Below are positions 20,981-34,445 of a DNA stretch of 64,000 nucleotides, one piece after another. Location: positions 8,744,001 through 8,808,000 of the forward strand of contig NC_092679.1 in NCBI RefSeq assembly GCF_964355755.1, read 5' to 3'. The stretch's first letter is position 1. Every line of letters begins with the position of its first letter. Both the position numbers and the translations under genes were made by a program. The notes beneath the pieces were generated by a model. It was not told the origin of the DNA, did no database searches, and was given only the letters and a program-made list of their open reading frames with translations. This DNA comes from Antedon mediterranea. Lineage: Eukaryota; Echinodermata; Crinoidea; Comatulida; Antedonidae.

Positions 20981-23720
20981 AAATGCGATTTGAAGCTATT
21001 CTAAGCACTTTGGTGTTTTTATGGAAACAATTTTTTTCGAAAATCACAAAATGGTCTAAAACGTCTACAATAGCGATTTGAAGCTTTTCTGTACACTTTG
21101 GTGTTTTTATGTTAACAAGTTTTTTCGAAAATCACAAAATGGTCTAAAACGTCTCCAAATGCGATTTGAAGCTATTTTAAGCACTTTGGTGTTTTTATCT
21201 TAACAAGTTTTTTCGAAAATCACAAAATGGTCTAAAACGTCTCCAAATGCGATTTGAAGCTATTCTAAGCACTTTGGTGTTTTTATGTTAACAAGTTTTT
21301 TCAAAAATCACAAAACGGTCTAAAACGTCTCCAAATGCGATTTGAAGCTATTCTGTACACTTTGATGTTTTTATGTTAACAAGTTTTTTCAAAAATCACA
21401 AAATGGTCTAAAACGTTTCCAAATGCGATTTGAAGCTATTCAAATAGCATTTGATGTTTTGTGTGAAAATTTTCTGTCGAAATGCTCAAAATGGTCAAAA
21501 ACGTTTTTAAATACGATATTAAGCTACTTTGTGCTCTTTGATGTTTTTGTGTGAAAAGTTTTACCGAAATGCTCAAAATGGTCTAAAACGGTTGCTAATG
21601 TGATTTCAAGCACTTTGATGTTTTTGTGTAACCAAGTTTTTCGAAAATCACAAAATTGTCTAAAACGTCTCCAAATGCGATTTGAAGCTATTCTGTACAC
21701 TTTGATGTTTTTATGTTAACAAGTTTTTTCGAAAATCACAAAAGAGTCTAAAATATCTCGAAATGCGATTTGAAGCTAATCTTAGCACATTGGTGTTTTT
21801 ATGTTAACAAGTTTTTTCGAAAATCACAAAATGGTCTAAAACGACTCCAAATGCGATTTGAAGCTATTCTGTATACTTTGGTGTTTTTATGTTAACAAGT
21901 TTTTTCGAAAATCACAAAATGGTCTAAAACGTCTCCAAATGCGATTTGAAACTATTCTGTACACTTTGATGTTTTTATGTTAACTAGTTTTTTCGAAAAT
22001 CACAAAATGGTCTAAAACGTCTACAAATGCGATTTGAAGCTATTCTGTACACTTTGATGTTTTTATGTTAACAAGTTTTTTCGAAAATCACAAAATGGTC
22101 TAAAACGTTTCCAAATGCGATTTGAAGCTATTCTGTACACTTTGATGTTTTGTGTGAAAATTTTATGTCGAAATGCTCAAAATGGTGAAAAACGTTTTTA
22201 AATACGATATTAAGCTACTTTGTGCTCTTTGATGTTTTTGTGTGAAATGTTTTATCGAAATGCTAAAAATGGTCTAAAACGGTTTCTAATGTGATTTCAA
22301 GCACTTTGATGTTTTTGTATAACCAAGTTTTTTCGAAAATCACAAAATGGTCTAAAACGTCTCCAAATGCGATTTGAAGCTATTCTGTACACTTTGATGT
22401 TTTTATGTTAACAAGTTTTTTCGAAAATCACAAAATGGTCTAAAACGTCTCCAAATGCGATTTGAAGCTATTCTGTACACTTTGATGTTTTTATGTTAAC
22501 AAGTTTTTCGAAAATCACAAAATGGTCTAAAACGTCTCCAAATGCGATTTTAAGCTATTCTAAGCACTTTGGTGTTTTTATCTTAACAAGTTTTTTCGAA
22601 AATCACAAAATGGTCTAAAACGTCTCCAAATGCGATTGAAGCTATTCTAAGCACTTTGGTGTTTTTATGTTAACAAGTTTTTTCAAAAATCACAAAACGG
22701 TCTAAAACGTCTCCAAATGCGATTTGAAGCTATTCTGTACACTTTGATGTTTTTATGTTAACAAGTTTTTTTGAAAATCACAAAATGGTCTAAAACGTCT
22801 CTAAATGCGATTTGAAGCTTTTCTGTACACTTTGATGTTTTTATGTTAACAACTTTTTTCGAAAATCACAAAATGGTCTAAAATGTCTCCAAATGCGATT
22901 TGAAGCTATTCTAAGCACTTTGGTGTTTTTATGGAAACAATTTTTTTCGAAAATCACAAAATGGTCTAAAACGTCTCCAATAGCGATTTGAAGCTTTTCT
23001 TTACACTTTGGTGTTTTTATGTTAACAAGTTTTTTCGAAAATCACAAAATGGTCTAAAACGTCTCCAAATGCGATTTGAAGCTATTCTGTACACTTTGAT
23101 GTTTTTATGTTAACAAGTTTTTTCGAAAATCACAAAATGGTCTAAAACGTCTACAAATGCGATTTGAAGCTATTCTAAGCACTTTTGTGTTTTTATGTTA
23201 ACAAGTTTTTTTCGAAAATCACAAAAATAAATGGTCTAAAACGTCTGCAAATGCGATTTGAAACTATTCTTAGCACATTGGTGTTTTTATTTAAACAAAT
23301 TTTTTCGAAACTCACAAAATGGTCTAAAACGTCTCCAAATGCGATTTGAAGCTATTTTAAGCACTTTGGTGTTTTTGTGTTAACAAGTTTTTCGAAATGC
23401 TCAAAATGGTCTAAAACGTTTTTAAACACGATATTAAGCTATTTTGTGCTCTTTGATGTTTTTTTGTGAAAAGTTTTAGCAAAATGCTCAAAATGGTCTA
23501 AAACGATTTCTAATGTGATTTTAAGCACTTTGATGTTTTTATGTTAACTAGTTTTTTCGAAAATCACAAAATGGTCTAAAACGTCTCCAAATGCGATTTG
23601 AAGCTATTTTAAGCACTTAGGTGCTTTTGTGTAACCAAGTTTTTTTTGAAAATCACAAAAGGGTCTAAAATGTCTCCAAATGTGATTTGAAGCTATTCTA
23701 AGCACTTTGGTGTTTTTATG

Positions 23721-25616
23721 GAAACAATTTTTTTCGAAAATCACAAAATGGTCTAAAACGTCTCCAATAGCGATTTGAAGCTTTTCTTTACACTTTGGTG
23801 TTTTTATGTTAACAAGTTTTTTCGAAAATCACAAAATGGTCTAAAACGTCTCCAAATGCGATTTGAAGCTATTCTGTACACTTTGATGTTTTTATGTTAA
23901 CTAGTTTTTTCGAAAATCACAAAATGGTCTAAAACGTCTACAAATGCGATTTGAAGCTATTCTGTACACTTTGATGTTTTTATGTTAACAAGTCTTTTCG
24001 AAAATCACAAAATGGTCTAAAACGTTTCCAAATGCGATTTGAAGCTATTCTGTACACTTTGATGTTTTGTGTGAAACTTTTCTGTCGAGATGCTCAAAAT
24101 GGTTAAAAACGTTTTTAAATACGATATTAAGCTACTTTGGACTCTTTGATGTTTTTGTGTGAAATGTTTTATCGAAATGCTCAAAATGGTCTAAAATGGT
24201 TTCTAATGTGATTTCAAGCAATTTGATGTTTTTGTATAACCAAGTTTTTCGAAAATCACAAAATTGTCTAAAACGTCTCCAAATGCGATTTGAAGCTATT
24301 CTGTACACTTTGATGTTTTTATGTTAACAAGTTTTTCGAAAATCACAAAATGGTCTAAAACGTCTCCAAATGCGATTTTAAGCTATTCTAAGCACTTTGG
24401 TGTTTTTATGTTAACAAGTTTTTTGAAAATCACAAAATGGTCTAAAACGTCTCCAAATGCGATTTGAAGCTATTCTGTACACTTTGATGTTTTTATGTTA
24501 ACAAGTTTTTTCGAAAATCACAAAATGGTCTAAAACGTCTACAAATGCGATTTGAAGCTATTCTAAGCACTTTTGTGTTTTTATGTTAACAAGTTTTTTC
24601 GAAAATCACAAAATGGTCTAAAACGTCTGCAAATGCGATTTGAAGCTATTCTTAGCACATTGGTGTTTTTATTTAAACAAATTTTTTCGAAACTCACAAA
24701 ATGGTCTAAAACGTCTCCAAATGCGATTTGAAGCTATTTTAAGCACTTTGGTGTTTTTGTGTTAACAAGTTTTTCGAAATGCTCAAAATGGTCTAAAACG
24801 TTTTTAAACACGATATTAAGCTATTTTGTGCTCTTTGATGTTCTTTTGTGAAAAGTTTTAGCGAAATGCTCAAAATGGTCTAAAACGATTTCTAATGTGA
24901 TTTTAAGCACTTTGATGTTTTTATGTTAACTAGTTTTTTCGAAAATCACAAAATGGTCTAAAACGTCTCCAAATGTAATTTGAAGCTATTCTAAGCACTT
25001 TGGTGTTTTTATGTTAACAGTTTTTTCGAAAATCACAAAATGGTCTAAAACGTTTCCAAATGCGATTTGAAGCTATTCTGTACACTTTGATGCTTTTATG
25101 GTAACAATTTTTTTAGAAAATCACAAAATGGTCTAAAACATCTCCAAATGCGATTTAAAGCTATTTTAAGCACTTTTGTGTTTTTGTGTAACCAAGTTTT
25201 TTCGAAAATCACAAAAGGGTCTAAAATGTCTCTAAATGCGATTTGAAGCTACTCTAAGCACTTTGGTGTTTTTATGTTAACAAGTTTTTTCGAAAATCAC
25301 AAAATGGTCTAAAATGTCTCCAAATGCGATTTGAAGCTATTCTGTACACTTTGCTGTTTTGTGTGAAAAATGTTTGTCGAAATCCTCAAAATGGTCAAAA
25401 ACGTTTTTAAATACGATATTAAGCTATTTTTTGCTCTTTGATGTTTTTGTGTGAAAAGTTTTATCGAAATACTCAAAATGGTCTAAAACGGTTTCTAATG
25501 TGATTTTAAGCACTTTGATGTTTTTGTGTAACCAAGTTTTTTCGAAAATCACAAAATGGTCTAAAATGTCTCCAAATGCGATTTGAAGCTATTCTAAGCA
25601 CTTTGGTGTTTTTATG
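23721..25616 (+). repeat. 1.9-kb higher-order repeat, unit 1
   Basis: The unit runs from one GAAACAATTTTTTTCG mark to the next, 1,896 bp later. It contains the private variants TTAACAAGTCTTTTCG, TGTCGAGATGCTC, GGTTAAAAACG and TTTGGACTCTTTG, all of which recur 1,896 bp downstream. It includes one diverged module of each of the three classes. Confidence 0.85.
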
Positions 25617-27424
25617 GAAACAATTTTTTTCGAAAATCACAAAATGGTCTAAAACGTCTCCAATAGCAATTTGAAGCTTTTCTGTACACTTTGGTGTTTT
25701 TATGTTAACAAGTTTTTTCGAAAATCACAAAATGGTCTAAAACGTCTCCAAATGCGATTTGAAGCTATTCTGTACACTTTGATGTTTTTATGTTAACTAG
25801 TTTTTTCGAAAATCACAAAATGGTCTAAAACGTCTACAAATGCGATTTGAAGCTATTCTGTACACTTTGATGTTTTTATGTTAACAAGTCTTTTCGAAAA
25901 TCACAAAATGGTCTAAAACGTTTCCAAATGCGATTTGAAGCTATTCTGTACACTTTGATGTTTTGTGTGAAAATTTTCTGTCGAGATGCTCAAAATGGTT
26001 AAAAACGTTTTTAAATACGATATTAAGCTACTTTGGACTCTTTGATGTTTTTGTGTGAAATGTTTTATCGAAATGCTCAAAATGGTCTAAAATGGTTTCT
26101 AATGTGATTTCAAGCAATTTGATGTTTTTGTATAACCAAGTTTTTCGAAAATCACAAAATTGTCTAAAACGTCTCCAAATGCGATTTGAAGCTATTCTGT
26201 ACACTTTGATGTTTTTATGTTAACAAGTTTTTCGAAAATCACAAAATGGTCTAAAACGTCTCCAAATGCGATTTTAAGCTATTCTAAGCACTTTGGTGTT
26301 TTTATGTTAACAAGTTTTATGAAAATCACAAAATGGTCTAAAACGTCTCCAAATGCGATTTGAAGCTATTCTGTACACTTTGATGTTTTTATGTTAACAA
26401 GTTTTTTCGAAAATCACAAAATGGTCTAAAACGTCTACAAATGCGATTTGAAGCTATTCTAAGCACTTTTGTGTTTTTATGTTAACAAGTTTTTTCGAAA
26501 ATCACAAAATGGTCTAAAACGTCTGCAAACGCGATTTGAAGCTATTCTTAGCACATTGGTGTTTTTATTTAAACAAATTTTTTCGAAACTCACAAAATGG
26601 TCTAAAACGTCTCCAAATGCGATTTGAAGCTATTTTAAGCACTTTGGTGTTTTTGTGTTAACAAGTTTTTCGAAATGCTCAAAATGGTCTAAAACGTTTT
26701 TAAACACGATATTAAGCTATTTTGTGCTCTTTGATGTTCTTTTGTGAAAAGTTTTAGCGAAATGCTCAAAATGGTCTAAAACGATTTCTAATGTGATTTT
26801 AAGCACTTTGATGTTTTTATGTTAACTAGTTTTTTCGAAAATCACAAAATGGTCTAAAACGTCTCCAAATGTAATTTGAAGCTATTCTAAGCACTTTGGT
26901 GTTTTTATGTTAACAGTTTTTTCGAAAATCACAAAATGGTCTAAAACGTTTCCAAATGCGATTTAAAGCTATTTTAAGCACTTTTGTGTTTTTGTGTAAC
27001 CAAGTTTTTTCGAAAATCACAAAAGGGTCTAAAATGTCTCTAAATGCGATTTGAAGCTACTCTAAGCACTTTGGTGTTTTTATGTTAACAAGTTTTTTCG
27101 AAAATCACAAAATGGTCTAAAATGTCTCCAAATGCGATTTGAAGCTATTCTGTACACTTTGCTGTTTTGTGTGAAAAATGTTTGTCGAAATCCTCAAAAT
27201 GGTCAAAAACGTTTTTAAATACGATATTAAGCTATTTTTTGCTCTTTGATGTTTTTGTGTGAAAAGTTTTATCGAAATACTCAAAATGGTCTAAAACGGT
27301 TTCTAATGTGATTTTAAGCACTTTGATGTTTTTGTGTAACCAAGTTTTTTCGAAAATCACAAAATGGTCTAAAATGTCTCCAAATGCGATTTGAAGCTAT
27401 TCTAAGCCCTTTGGTGTTTTTATG
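25617..27424 (+). repeat. 1.9-kb higher-order repeat, unit 2 (one monomer shorter)
   Basis: A direct tandem copy of 23,721-25,616. The offset is 1,896 bp up to about 26,955 and 1,808 bp thereafter, so exactly one 88-bp monomer (the GATGCTTTTATGGTAAC type) is missing. A partial third unit appears to continue from 27,425. Confidence 0.85.
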
Positions 27425-28040
27425 GAAACAATTTTTTTCGAAAATCACAAAATGGTCTAAAACGTCTCCAATAGCAATTTGAAGCTTTTCTGTACACTTT
27501 GGTGTTTTTATGTTAACAAGTTTTTTCGAAAATCACAAAATGGTCTAAAACGTCTCCAAATGCGATTTGAAGCTATTCTGTACACTTTGATGTTTTTATG
27601 TTAACAAGTTTTTTATAAAATCACAAAATGGTATAAAACGTCTCCAAATGCGATTTGAAGCTATTCTGTACACTTTGATGTTTTTATGTTAACAAGTTTT
27701 TTCGAAAATCACAAAAGGGTCTAAAATGTCTCGAAATGCGATTTGAAGCTATTATAAGCACTTTGGTGTTTTTATGTTAACAAGTTTTTTCGAAAATCAC
27801 AAAATGGTCTAAAACGTCTCCAAATGCGATTTGAAGCTATTCTAAGCACTTTGGTGTTTTTATGTTAACAAGTTTTTTCGAAAATCACAAAATGGTCTAA
27901 AACGTCTCCAAATGCGATTTGAAGCTATTCTGTACACTTTGATGTTTTTATGTTAACTAGTTTTTTCGAAAATCACAAAATGGTCTAAAACGTCTACAAA
28001 TGCGATTTGAAGCTATTCTGTACACTTTGATGTTTTTATG

Positions 28041-28146
28041 TTAAGTGGTCTTTTCGAAAATCACAAAATGGTCTAAAACGTCTCCAAATGCGATTTGAAG
28101 CTATTCTGTACACTTTGATGTTTTTATGTTAAGTGGTCTTTTCGAA
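28041..28146 (+). repeat. single-monomer duplication marked by TTAAGTGGTC
   Basis: The unusual variant ATGTTAAGTGGTCTTTTCG occurs only twice in the window, starting (TTAAGTGG) at 28,041 and 28,129, exactly one monomer (88 bp) apart. It is a small, probably recent duplication, though the intervening monomer ends differ (CTCC versus CTAC). Confidence 0.7.
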
Positions 28147-29299
28147 AATCACAAAATGGTCTAAAACGTCTACAAATGCGATTTGAAGCTATTCTGTACA
28201 CTTTGATGTTTTTATGTTAACAAGTTTTTTCGAAAATCACAAAATGGTCTAAAACGTCTCTAAATGCGATTTGAAGCTACTCTAAGCACTTTGGTGTTTT
28301 TATGTTAACAAGTTTTTTCGAAAATCACAAAATGGTCTAAAATGTCTCCAAATGCGATTTGAAGCTATTCTGTACACTTTGCTGTTTTTTGTGAAAAATG
28401 TTTGTCGAAATCCTCAAAATGGTCTAAAACGTTTTTAAACACGATATTAAGCTATTTTGTGCTTTTTGATGTTTTTTTGTGAAAAGTTTTAGCAAAATGC
28501 TCAAAATGGTCTAAAACGATTTCTAATGTGATTTTAAGCACTTTGATGTTTTTATGTTAACTAGTTTTTTCGAAAATCACAAAATGGTCTAAAACGTCTC
28601 CAAATGTAATTTGAAGCTATTCTAAGCACTTTGGTGTTTTTATGTTACCAAGTTTTTTCGAAAATCACAAAATGGTCTAAAACGTTTCCAAATGCGATTT
28701 GAAGCTATTCTGTACACTTTGATGCTTTTATGGTAACAAGTTTTTTAGAAAATCACAAAATGGTCTAAAACATCTCCAAATGCGATTTAAAGCTATTTTA
28801 AGCACTTTTGTGTTTTTGTGTAACCAAGTTTTTTCGAAAATCACAAAAGGGTCTAAAATGTCTCTAAATGCGATTTGAAGCTACTCTAAGCACTTTGGTG
28901 TTTTTATGTTAACAAGTTTTTTCGAAAATCACAAAATGGTCTAAAATGTCTCCAAATGCGATTTGAAGCTATTCTGTACACTTTGCTGTTTTGTGTGAAA
29001 AATGTTTGTCGAAATCCTCAAAATGGTCAAAAACGTTTTTAAATACGATATTAAGCTATTTTGTGCTCTTTGATGTTTTTGTGTGAAAAGTTTTATCGAA
29101 ATACTCAAAATGGTCTAAAACGGTTTCTAATGTGATTTCAAGCACTTTGATGTTTTTGTGTAACCAAGTTTTTCGAAAATCACAAAATTGTCTAAAACGT
29201 CTCCAAATGCGATTTGAAGCTATTCTGTACACTTTGATGTTTTTATGTTAACAAGTTTTTTATAAAATCACAAAATGGTATAAAACGTCTCCAAATGCG

Positions 29300-31280
29300 A
29301 TTTGAAGCTATTCTGTACACTTTGATGTTTTTATGTTAACAAGTTTTTTCGAAAATCACAAAATGGTCTAAAACGTCTCCAAATGCGATTTGAAGCTATT
29401 CTAAGCACTTTGGTGTTTTTATGTTAACAAGTTTTTTCGAAAATCACAAAATGGTCTAAAACGTCTCCAAATGCGATTTGAAGCTATTTTAAGCACTTTG
29501 GTGCTTTTGTGTAACCAAGTTTTTTCGAAAATCACGAAATGGTCTAAAACGTCTCCAAATGCGATTTGAAGCTATTCTAAGCACTTTGGTGTTTTTACGT
29601 TAACAAGTTTTTTCGAAAATCACAAAATGGTCTAAAACGTCTCCAAATGCGATTTGAAGCTATTCTGTACACTTTGATGTTTTTATGTTAACAAGTTTTT
29701 TCGAAAATCAAAAAATGGTCTAAAACGTCTACAAATGCGATTTGAAGCTATTCTAAGCACTTTTGTGTTTTTATGTTAACAAATTTTTTCGAAACTCACA
29801 AAATGGTCTAAAACGTCTCCAAATGCGATTTGAAGCTATTTTAAGCACTTTGGTGTTTTTGTGTTAACAAGTTTTTCGAAATGCTCAAAATGGTCTAAAA
29901 CGTTTTTAAACACGATATTAAGCTATTTTGTGCTCTTTGATGTTTTTTTGTGAAAAGTTTTAGCGAAATGCTCAAAATGGTCTAAAACGATTTCTAATGT
30001 GATTTTAAGCACTTTGATGTTTTTATGTTAACTAGTTTTTTCGAAAATCACAAAATGGTCTAAAACGTCTCCAAATGTGATTTGAAGCTATTCTAAGCAC
30101 TTTGGTGTTTTTATGTTAACAGTTTTTTCGAAAATCACAAAATGGTCTAAAACGTTTCTAAATGCGATTTTAAGCTATTCTGTACACTTTGATGTTTTTA
30201 TGGTAACAAGTTTTTTAGAAAATCACAAAATGGTCTAAAACATCTCCAAATGCGATTTAAAGCTATTTTAAGCACTTTTGTGTTTTTGTGTAACCAAGTT
30301 TTTTCGAAAATCACAAAAGGGTCTAAAATGTCTTTAAATGCGATTTGAAGCTACTCTAAGCACTTTGGTGTTTTTATGTTAACAAGTTTTTTCGAAAATC
30401 ACAAAATGGTCTAAAATGTCTCCAAATGCGATTTGAAGCTATTCTGTACACTTTGCTGTTTTGTGTGAAAAATGTTTGTCGAAATCCTCAAAATGGTCAA
30501 AAACGTTTTTAAATACGATATTAAGCTATTTTGTGCTTTTTGATGTTTTTGTGTGAAAAGTTTTATCGAAATACTCAAAATGGTCTAAAACGGTTTCTAA
30601 TGTGATTTTAAGCACTTTGATGTTTTTGTGTAACCAAGTTTTTTCGAAAATCACAAAATGGTCTAAAATGTCTCCAAATGCGATTTGAAGCTATTCTAAG
30701 CACTTTGGTGTTTTTATGGAAACAATTTTTTTCGAAAATCACAAAATGGTCTAAAACGTCTCCAATAGCAATTTGAAGCTTTTCTGTACACTTTGGTGTT
30801 TTTATGTTAACAAGTTTTTTCGAAAATCACAAAATGGTCTAAAACGTCTCCAAATGCGATTTGAAGCTATTCTGTACACTTTGATGTTTTTATGTTAACA
30901 AGTTTTTTATAAAATCACAAAATGGTCTAAAACGTCTCCAAATGCGATTTGAAGCTATTCTGTACACTTTGATGTTTTTATGTTAACAAGTTTTTTCGAA
31001 AATCACAAAAGGGTCTAAAATGTCTCAAAATGCGATTTGAAGCTATTCTAAGCACTTTGGTGTTTTTATGTTAACAAGTTTTTTCGAAAATCACAAAATG
31101 GTCTAAAACGTCTCCAAATGCGATTTGAAGCTATTCTAAGCACTTTGGTGTTTTTGTGTAACCAAGTTTTTTCGAAAATAACAAAATGGTCTAAAACGTC
31201 TCCAAATGCGATTTGAAGCTATTTTAAGCACTTTGGTGCTTTTGTGTAACCAAGTCTTTTCGAAAATCACGAAATGGTCT
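29300..31280 (+). repeat. 2.75-kb-spaced higher-order block, copy A
   Basis: Collinear with about 32,075-34,030 at an offset of 2,775 bp, changing to 2,750 bp after a deletion in copy B. Shared rare marks include TTGTGCTTTTTGATG (30,531 and 33,281), CGAAAATAACAAAATGG (about 31,173 and 33,923) and TTTCTAAATGCGATTTTAAGC. Confidence 0.82.
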
Positions 31281-32074
31281 AAAACGTTTCCAAATGCGAT
31301 TTGAAGCTATTCTGTACACTTTGATGTTTTGTGTGAAAATTTTCTGTCGAAATGCTCAAAATGGTCAAAAACGTTTTTAAATACGATATTAAGCTACTTT
31401 GTGCTCTTTTATGTTTTTGTGTGAAATGTTTTATCGAAATGCTCAAAATGGTCTAAAACGGTTTCTAATGTGATTTCAAGCACTTTGATGTTTTTGTGTA
31501 ACCAAGTTTTTCGAAAAACACAAAATTGTCTAAAACGTCTCCAAATGCGATTTGAAGCTATTCTGTACACTTTGATGTTTTTATGTTAACAAGTTTTTCG
31601 AAAATCACAAAATGGTCTAAAATGTCTGTAAATGCGATTTGAAGCTATTTAAAGCACTTTGGTGTTTTTAGGTTAACAAGTTTTTTCGAAAATTACAAAA
31701 TGGTCTAAAACGTCTACAAATGCGATTTGAAGCTATTCTAAGCACTTTTGTGTTTTTATGTTGACAAGTTTTTTCGAAAATCACAAAATGGTCTAAAACG
31801 TCTCCAAATGCGATTTGAAGCTATTTTAAGCACTTTGGTGTTTTTGTGTTAACAAGTTTTTCGAAATGCTCAAAATGGTCTAAAACGTCTCCAAATGCGA
31901 TTTGAAGCTATTCTAAGCACTTTGGTGTTTTTATGTTAACAAGTTTTTTGGAAAATCACAAAATGGTATAAAACGTCTCCAAATGCGATTTGAAGCTATT
32001 CTAAGCACTTTGGTGTTTTTATGTTAACAAGTTTTTTCGAAAATCACAAAATGGTCTAAAACGTCTCCAAATGC

Positions 32075-34030
32075 GATTTGAAGCTATTATGTACACTTTG
32101 ATGTTTTTATGTTAACAAGTTTTTTCGAAAATCACAAAATGGTCTAAAACGTCTCCAAATGCGATTTGAAGCTATTCTAAGCACTTTGGTGTTTTTATGT
32201 TAACAAGTTTTTTCGAAAATCACAAAATGGTCTAAAACGTCTCCAAATGCGATTTGAAGCTAGTTTAAGCACTTTGGTGCTTTTGTGTAACCAAGTTTTT
32301 TCGAAAATCACGAAATGGTCTAAAACGTCTCCAAATGCGATTTGAAGCTATTCTAAGCACTTTGGTGTTTTTACGTTAACAAGTTTTTTCGAAAATCACA
32401 AAATGGTCTAAAACGTCTCCAAATGCGATTTGAAGCTATTCTGTACACTTTGATGTTTTTATGTTAACAAGTTTTTTCGAAAATCACAAAATGGTCTAAA
32501 AAGTCTACAAATGCGATTTGAAGCTATTCTAAGCACTTTTGTGTTTTTATGTTAAAAAATTTTTCGAAACTCACAAAATGGTCTAAAACGTCTCCAAATG
32601 CGATTTGAAGCTATTTTAAGCACTTTGGTGTTTTTGTGTTAACAAGTTTTTCGAAATGCTCAAAATGGTCTTAAACGTTTTTAAACACGATATTAAGCTA
32701 TTTTGTGCTCTTTGATGTTTTTTTGTGAAAAGTTTTAGCGAAATGCTCAAAATGGTCTAAAACGATTTCTAATGTGATTTTAAGCACTTTGATGTTTTTA
32801 TGTTAACTAGTTTTTTCGAAAATCACAAAATGGTCTAAAACGTCTCCAAATGTGATTTGAAGCTATTCTAAGCACTTTGGTGTTTTTATGTTAACAGTTT
32901 TTTCGAAAATCACAAAATGGTCTAAAACGTTTCTAAATGCGATTTTAAGCTATTCTGTACACTTTGATGTTTTTATGGTATGGTCTAAAACATCTCCAAA
33001 TGCGATTTAAAGCTATTTTAAGCACTTTTGTGTTTTTGTGTAACCAAGTTTTTTCGAAAATCACAAAAGGGTCTAAAATGTCTCTAAATGCGATTTGAAG
33101 CTACTCTAAGCACTTTGGTGTTTTTATGTTAACAAGTTTTTTCGAAAATCACAAAATGGTCTAAAATGTCTCCAAATGCGATTTGAAGCTATTCTGTACA
33201 CTTTGCTGTTTTGTGTGAAAAATGTTTGTCGCAATCCTCAAAATGGTCAAAAACGTTTTTAAATACGATATTAAGCTATTTTGTGCTTTTTGATGTTTTT
33301 GTGTGAAAAGTTTTATCGAAATACTCAAAATGGTCTAAAACGGTTTCTAATGTGATTTTAAGCACTTTGATGTTTTTGTGTAACCAAGTTTTTTCGAAAA
33401 TCACAAAATGGTCTAAAATGTCTCCAAATGCGATTTGAAGCTATTCTAAGCACTTTGGTGTTTTTATGGAAACAATTTTTTTCGAAAATCACAAAATGGT
33501 CTAAAACGTCTCCAATAGCAATTTGAAGCTTTTCTGTACACTTTGGTGTTTTTATGTTAACAAGTTTTTTCGAAAATTACAAAATGGTCTAAAACGTCTC
33601 CAAATGCGATTTGAAGCTATTCTGTACACTTTGATGTTTTTATGTTAACAAGTTTTTTATAAAATCACAAAATGGTCTAAAACGTCTCCAAATGCGATTT
33701 GAAGCTATTCTGTACACTTTGATGTTTTTATGTTAACAAGTTTTTTCGAAAATCACAAAAGGGTCTAAAATGTCTCAAAATGCGATTTGAAGCTATTCTA
33801 AGCACTTTGGTGTTTTTATGTTAACAAGTTTTTTCGAAAATCACAAAATGGTCTAAAACGTCTCCAAATGCGATTTGAAGCTATTCTAAGCACTTTGGTG
33901 TTTTTGTGTAACCAAGTTTTTTCGAAAATAACAAAATGGTCTAAAACGTCTCCAAATGCGATTTGAAGCTATTTTAAGCACTTTGGTGCTTTTGTGTAAC
34001 CAAGTTTTTTCGAAAATCACGAAATGGTCT
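32075..34030 (+). repeat. 2.75-kb-spaced higher-order block, copy B (carries a 25-bp deletion)
   Basis: The counterpart of 29,300-31,280. At 32,980/32,981 the join ATGGTATGGTCTAAAAC shows that 25 bp, present at 30,206-30,230 in copy A, have been lost. This leaves one short monomer. Confidence 0.82.
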
Positions 34031-34420
34031 AAAACGTCTCCAAATGCGATTTGAAGCTATTCTAAACACTTTGGTGTTTTTACGTTAACAAGTTTTTTCG
34101 AAAATCACAAAATGGTCTAAAACGTCTCCAAATGCGATTTGAAGCTATTCTGTACACTTTGATGTTTTTATGTTAACAAGTTTTTTCGAAAATCACAAAA
34201 TGGTCTAAAACATCTACAAATGCGATTTGAAGCTATTCTGTACACTTTGATGTTTTTATGTTAACAAGTTTTTTCGAAAATCACAAAATGGTCTAAAACG
34301 TTTCCAAATGCGATTTGAAGCTATTCTGTACACTTTGGTGTTTTTATGTTAACAAGTTTTTTCGAAAATCACAAAATGGTCTAAAACGTCTCCAAATGCG
34401 ATTTGAAGCTATTCTGTACA

Positions 34421-34445
34421 CTTTGATGTTTTTAAAAACGTCTCC
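34421..34445 (+). other. truncated monomer (internal deletion of about 36 bp)
   Basis: The sequence passes from GATGTTTTTA directly to AAAACGTCTCC. It skips the ATGTTAACAAG, T-run and AATCACAAAATGG part of the monomer. I saw no second copy of this join, so it is probably recent. Confidence 0.75.
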
